Positions 23,731 to 27,566 of a stretch of 27,566 nt of DNA are shown here, piece after piece. Origin of the DNA: Candidatus Aminicenantota bacterium (GTDB lineage Bacteria; Acidobacteriota; Aminicenantia; UBA2199); assembly GCA_030612495.1 (NCBI GenBank), contig JAUWNT010000005.1, forward strand, positions 1 through 27,566, written 5' to 3'. The notes under the pieces are model-generated. The model did not search any database. It saw only the letters and a list, made by a program, of their open reading frames with translations, and had not been told where the DNA came from. Numbering within the stretch: the first letter of the stretch is position 1; every line of letters starts with the position of its first letter. Position numbers and translations under genes: made by a program.

Positions 23731-24420
23731 CTATATTTTTTTATAGTTTTGTTCAGCATCAGGTTTTCTTAAATAAAAGGGTTTTAAATCCTGTAAATCT
23801 AGCACAAAGTTTTTATTAAAGAACTCTTTATAAGATATTTTACATATTTCTGATGCTATAAAAAATGTGCGTGTTTTTATTTTACTCTTTTTGAAATTAG
23901 TTTTTATGAAATCTCTGTATTTCTCAGCTCCTGTTCCAATAAAGTTTAAGTTTGAAAAGGGACTCAGTTTTGTTTTAAAATTTTTTATATTGATCAATTG
24001 AGGAGGAATTATTTCTGTTTTACTCTGGTTTGAGAAATTGTAGCCTGCAATGTAAACTTCTTCTCTTTTTGCATCAATGACTGGTATTATTGGATAATTT
24101 GAATCTATATGTTTGTATGCTAAGGCTTTTAATGTAACAACAGGGACAACTGGTTTTTTCTTTTCAAATAATAGACCTTTTATAGTTGAAAGTCCAACTC
24201 TTATTCCAGTGAAAGATCCAGGTCCAATTGCGATTCCAAACACATCTATATCATTTAGGTCTAAGTTTATTGTTTCTAGCAGGAATTTAATTGTTGGAAT
24301 GAGCATGGAAGATAAATTGTCATTTGTTGTGAAATTGTATTCAATTTGGGTTTTTTCGCCTTTTGATATTGATATAGATGAAAATTTTGATGTTGTATCA
24401 AGAGAAAGGATATATTTCAT
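23731..24420 (-). CDS. tsaB: tRNA N6-threonylcarbamoyladenosine biosynthesis protein TsaB
   Basis: 229 aa, the usual length. TsaB is the ASKHA-fold partner of TsaD (with TsaE) in making t6A37 of ANN-decoding tRNAs. Landmarks: ILSLDTTSKFSSISI (4-18) and the family signature GPGSFTGIRVGLSTIKGL (66-83). As expected for TsaB, it lacks the TsaD metal-binding HxxxH. Its ATG overlaps the stop of the RsbW-like gene by four bases (ATGA). It converges on the response regulator 30 bases away. tsaD and tsaE are not in the window. Confidence 0.95.
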   Translation of the reverse strand: MKYILSLDTTSKFSSISISKGEKTQIEYNFTTNDNLSSMLIPTIKFLLETINLDLNDIDVFGIAIGPGSFTGIRVGLSTIKGLLFEKKKPVVPVVTLKALAYKHIDSNYPIIPVIDAKREEVYIAGYNFSNQSKTEIIPPQLINIKNFKTKLSPFSNLNFIGTGAEKYRDFIKTNFKKSKIKTRTFFIASEICKISYKEFFNKNFVLDLQDLKPFYLRKPDAEQNYKKI

Positions 24421-24830
24421 GTCATTTTTTCCATTACAATCTCATTTCCATTTTTCGAATATAGGAATTCAACTTTATCCATATAATTTTCTATAATTAA
24501 AATGCCCCTACCTTGAAAGGAAAGTAGATTTTTTTTATTTATTTTTTCTTTTATTTTTGTGAAATCAATTTTATTAGGGTTTTCATCTTTTACGTGGATA
24601 ACAACGTGTTTTTTGTTCCATTTGAATTTTACAAAAACCCTTTTTTGAGAATTGTTTTTATTTCCATGGATAATCGCATTATTTACTGCTTCTCTTATCG
24701 AAATCTCTATTTTAAATAAGTCATCTTCATTTATTTTTAAGGATTTTTTTAAAAAACTGAGTATAAATGCACAGAATTCAGTAAATTGAATATTACTTTC
24801 AAAATCCAAAGAGATCTCTTGATCTTTCAT
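24417..24830 (-). CDS. RsbW-like GHKL ATPase-fold protein (anti-sigma-factor type)
   Basis: 137 aa, one HATPase_c_2 domain. The N box is EAVNNAIIHGN (47-57), the pattern of anti-sigma kinases such as RsbW/SpoIIAB. The G2 box is FQGRGILIIENYMDKVEF (106-122). The G1 box, usually DxGxGF, reads DENPNKIDF (82-90), without the glycines, so nucleotide binding may be altered. Likely a partner-switching regulator; no anti-sigma antagonist or sigma gene is beside it. It is coupled to tsaB by an ATGA overlap, an uncommon pairing. No Shine-Dalgarno is present, and TATAAT lies seven bases before the ATG, so translation may start on a near-leaderless mRNA. Confidence 0.85.
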   Translation of the reverse strand: MKDQEISLDFESNIQFTEFCAFILSFLKKSLKINEDDLFKIEISIREAVNNAIIHGNKNNSQKRVFVKFKWNKKHVVIHVKDENPNKIDFTKIKEKINKKNLLSFQGRGILIIENYMDKVEFLYSKNGNEIVMEKMT

Positions 24831-24837
24831 TTTATAA

Positions 24838-24843
24838 ATTATA
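24838..24843 (-). promoter_or_regulatory. TATAAT box seven bases before the RsbW-like ATG
   Basis: Minus-strand TATAAT (24838-24843) with a weak -35 TAGAAA 17 bases upstream (24861-24866). The predicted +1 is the base before the ATG at 24830, leaving no room for a ribosome-binding site. Confidence 0.5.
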
Positions 24844-24942
24844 TCAAAAAATCGATATTTTTTCTATGAATATTTTTTGCATTTGCAGAAAAGACACCTG
24901 AATCTGACTGATTTTGTATTTTTTTAGTGTAAATAAGTATGT

Positions 24943-24948
24943 TATAAT
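24943..24948 (+). promoter_or_regulatory. TATAAT box six bases before the mutS ATG
   Basis: TATAAT (24943-24948) puts +1 at the A of the mutS ATG (24955). The -35 region is T-rich and not recognisable, and there is no Shine-Dalgarno. It pairs with the similar box of the divergent RsbW-like gene across a 124-base intergenic region. Confidence 0.5.
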
Positions 24949-24954
24949 TTTTAA

Positions 24955-27566
24955 ATGGATAAAAAGAATCTTACTCCTATGCTGAAACAGTATTTTGAAA
25001 TAAAAAGGGATTATCCGGATTCAATTCTCTTCTTTAGAATGGGGGATTTTTATGAGATGTTTTTTGAGGATGCAAAAATTGCGGCACCTGTTCTGGAAGT
25101 GGTTCTTACAAGTCGTAATAAGAATAAAAAGAATTCAGTTCCTTTATGCGGGATTCCTTTTCATGCAATGGATAACTATGCAGCCAAATTATTAAATAAA
25201 GGTTTTAAAGTAGCAATATGTGAGCAAGTAGAGGATCCTGCCATTGCAACAGGGATTGTTAAGAGGGACGTAACCCGTATTTTAACTCCAGCAACAGCTC
25301 TTGAGATTGAATCCCAAAATGAAGATCTTAACAATTTTGTAGTATCAATTTATAAAGATGATAAATCTATCTCAATCGCCTCAATGGATTTATCAGTATC
25401 TGATTTTGAAGTAAGGAATTTTGAAAATAAAGACTTTGACTCTTTTTTGAATGAATTTTATAGAAAATTTCCAAAGGAAATAGTTGTTTCAGAAGATTTC
25501 AGAAAAGATCTGGATAAAATAATTAAAAATATTCCAGAAATGCCGGATGTTTTGGTTAATGAATATGAAAATTATGAATACAATTATTTTGAGAGCGAAG
25601 AAATCCTTAAAAATCAATTTAAATTAGAAACAATAGAAGGCCTGGGCCTAACAGGTTATAATACGGCTGTAATTGCTTCTGGGGTTCTTATTAAATATCT
25701 GAAGTCAGTAAGAAAAACAGCGTTGAGAAATATTTCTTTTTTGAAATTTATACCTAAAGAGAATTCCCTTATTATTGACTCAAATAGTTTTAAGAATCTT
25801 GAAATTTTAAGAAATTCAAGAACAGGTACTGAAAAAGGAAGCCTATTTAATACTATTGATTTTACGATTACTCCAATGGGTAAGAGATTGTTAAAAAAAT
25901 GGCTTTCCTATCCATTGCTTGATAAAAAAGAGATAGATAAAAGACTTGATGGGGTTGAAGAATTTTCACAAAATCTGATTGTCAGAACAGAGGTAAGGAA
26001 AATATTAAAAAATTTTGGAGATTTGGCAAAACTTAATTCAAAAATTTCATTAAACATTGCTTTACCTTTGCATCTTTTGGTTCTAAAGCATACATTAAAA
26101 AAAATTCCGGAAATAAAAGAGGAAATTGGAACATTGAATTCCAAAATTGTAAATATTGTAGGCAAGGAATTAAACCAATTAGATATAATTGTAAAACTTA
26201 TTGAAGATTCTATATCTGATGATCCTTCAAATAATTTAAATGAGGGAAATTTTATAAAAAAGGCTTATAACAAAGAGCTTGATGAATTGAGAACAATAAG
26301 TAGGAATGCAAAGGAAATAATTTCTGCTATGGAAAAAACTGAAAAGAAAAAAACAGGTATTCATTCGTTAAAAATTAAATATAATAAGGTCTTTGGATAT
26401 TTTATTGAAGTTACAAAAACTCATTTGAAACTTATTCCTGCCCATTATGTTAGAAAACAGACATTAGTTAATTCAGAAAGATTTATAACTAATGAGTTAA
26501 AAAAATTGGAAGAGAAAATATTAAGGGCTGAAGAAAGGATTGTTCATATTGAAAAAGATCTATACAATGACATTTTGAGACAAATTCAGAAATTTTCACC
26601 TCAATTGAATAAAAACTCTGATTTAATAGGCTTAATTGATGTTGTTTGTGCAGGAGGAGAACTTGCACAGAGGAGAGATTATACACGACCTGAAATAACT
26701 TATGATAGTGAAATTAATATAAAAGGGGGCAGGCATCCAGTGGTTGAGAAGAGCTCTGAAAAAGCTTTTATTCCTAATGATTTAAATATTGCTTCCAATT
26801 CGGATCAGATTCTTATTATAACCGGTCCAAATATGGGTGGAAAGTCAACATATTTAAGGCAAAATGCTTTGATTGTAATACTTGCTCAAATTGGATATTT
26901 TGTTCCTGCAGAAAAGGCAGTGATTGGAATTTGTGACAGGATTTTTACAAGGATTGGTGCTTCTGATTCTTTAATTGAAGGTAAATCAACTTTTTTGATT
27001 GAAATGATCGAGACTTCAATAATATTAAACAATGCAACTAAAAGGTCATTAATTCTTCTTGATGAAATAGGGAGGGGAACATCAACATTTGATGGACTCT
27101 CAATTGCTTGGGCTGTTACAGAGTATTTACACTCTTTAAAGGAAAGACCAAAAACTCTTTTTGCAACCCATTATCACGAATTGACCGAACTTTCTGAGAT
27201 TCTAAAAAGGGTTAAAAATTATCATATTACAGTCAGAGAATGGCAAGATAATGTTATATTTCTTCATAAAATCGTTGCTGGTGCAACTGACCAGAGCTTT
27301 GGAATTCATGTGGCAAAGATTGCTGGTATTCCGAATAATGTTATTGAAAGGTCAAAAGAGATTCTTTTGAATCTTGAAAAAAAGGAACTTAACCGCCTTG
27401 TGAAGGAAAGAATAAAAGGGATAACAAAAGAGATTCCTTTAAAACAAAAAGCTCTTTTCCCAGAGGATGAAGAAATGAAAGTGTGGGATGAAATAAGAGA
27501 AAAGTTAAAAAACATAGATATTTCAAAGATTACACCTCTTGAAGCTCTTAATATTTTGCATTATTT
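24955..27566 (+). CDS. mutS: DNA mismatch repair protein MutS (3' end just outside window)
   Basis: Open frame from ATG 24955 to the window end, 870 codons with no stop. Domain I has FYE (F32, E34 in RMGDFYEMFFEDA), which inserts Phe at the mismatch. The clamp/lever region covers the middle, including KYNKVFGYFIEVTKTH. The C-terminal ABC-type ATPase has Walker A GPNMGGKSTYLRQ, signature-like GRGTSTFDG after Walker B LILLDEIG, and FATHYHELTEL. The visible end, KITPLEALNIL, is the usual MutS tail, so only a few residues are missing. The start matches the family (TPMLKQY near the N-terminus) even though it has no ribosome-binding site. The gene diverges from the RsbW-like/tsaB pair; mutL is not in the window. 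Confidence 0.98.
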   Translation, partial: MDKKNLTPMLKQYFEIKRDYPDSILFFRMGDFYEMFFEDAKIAAPVLEVVLTSRNKNKKNSVPLCGIPFHAMDNYAAKLLNKGFKVAICEQVEDPAIATGIVKRDVTRILTPATALEIESQNEDLNNFVVSIYKDDKSISIASMDLSVSDFEVRNFENKDFDSFLNEFYRKFPKEIVVSEDFRKDLDKIIKNIPEMPDVLVNEYENYEYNYFESEEILKNQFKLETIEGLGLTGYNTAVIASGVLIKYLKSVRKTALRNISFLKFIPKENSLIIDSNSFKNLEILRNSRTGTEKGSLFNTIDFTITPMGKRLLKKWLSYPLLDKKEIDKRLDGVEEFSQNLIVRTEVRKILKNFGDLAKLNSKISLNIALPLHLLVLKHTLKKIPEIKEEIGTLNSKIVNIVGKELNQLDIIVKLIEDSISDDPSNNLNEGNFIKKAYNKELDELRTISRNAKEIISAMEKTEKKKTGIHSLKIKYNKVFGYFIEVTKTHLKLIPAHYVRKQTLVNSERFITNELKKLEEKILRAEERIVHIEKDLYNDILRQIQKFSPQLNKNSDLIGLIDVVCAGGELAQRRDYTRPEITYDSEINIKGGRHPVVEKSSEKAFIPNDLNIASNSDQILIITGPNMGGKSTYLRQNALIVILAQIGYFVPAEKAVIGICDRIFTRIGASDSLIEGKSTFLIEMIETSIILNNATKRSLILLDEIGRGTSTFDGLSIAWAVTEYLHSLKERPKTLFATHYHELTELSEILKRVKNYHITVREWQDNVIFLHKIVAGATDQSFGIHVAKIAGIPNNVIERSKEILLNLEKKELNRLVKERIKGITKEIPLKQKALFPEDEEMKVWDEIREKLKNIDISKITPLEALNILHY

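Noticed and set aside
1..27566. CRISPR array, tRNA/rRNA genes, IS elements, prophage
   Set aside because: No regularly spaced direct repeats in non-coding DNA, no GC-rich cloverleaf-like blocks, and no transposase, integrase or phage protein motifs were seen on either strand.

Overview
The window is AT-rich (roughly 30% GC by eye), densely coded, and reads like the chromosome of an anaerobic, diderm (LPS-making) bacterium. A lipid-A disaccharide synthase implies an outer membrane. A tungsten-type aldehyde:ferredoxin oxidoreductase and two radical-SAM/Fe-S linked genes suggest anaerobiosis. A Ser/Thr kinase fused to long TPR arrays, 6-bladed beta-propeller exported proteins and a characteristic pseudopilin pair resemble Acidobacteriota, particularly Aminicenantes-like lineages. 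That placement is inference from family style, not a measured phylogeny. No tRNA, rRNA, CRISPR array, insertion sequence or phage gene is visible. No gene-free stretch exceeds 300 bases; the longest gap (16977-17215) holds a 30-codon ORF.

Layout. 1-3195 (+): 3' part of a membrane-anchored Ser/Thr kinase with ten ~46-residue extended TPRs. 3222-9154 (-): a run transcribed leftwards, GspG-like pseudopilin, second pseudopilin-like protein, lpxB, an Hsp70 chaperone and metG, with internal promoters before the Hsp70 gene and metG. 9202-10398 (-) and 10497-11646 (+): an aminotransferase diverges from nadA plus a NifU-type Fe-S protein across a back-to-back promoter region. 11761-14106 (+): a large GT-C-like membrane protein. 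14196-15707 (-) and 15867-16976 (+): two divergently transcribed exported beta-propeller proteins. 17124-21179 (-): a tightly coupled operon of aldehyde:ferredoxin oxidoreductase, tandem class II aldolase, Tat-signal-bearing radical SAM protein and a 30-residue membrane peptide. 21373-22536 (+) metK and 22612-23700 (+) a REC-HD-GYP response regulator. 23731-24830 (-): an RsbW-like ATPase-fold protein coupled to tsaB. 24955-27566 (+): mutS, running off the window just before its end.

The most unusual unit is the operon at 17124-21179. Three junctions overlap (ATGA, ATGA, TGATG), and it joins a tungstopterin aldehyde oxidoreductase, a Cys-rich double aldolase and a radical SAM enzyme that appears to carry a twin-arginine export signal. 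A second theme is start-codon usage: several genes have no Shine-Dalgarno and a TATAAT box 6-7 bases before ATG (mutS, the RsbW-like gene, the GspG-like gene), as expected for leaderless mRNAs, while others have strong AGGAGG-type sites.
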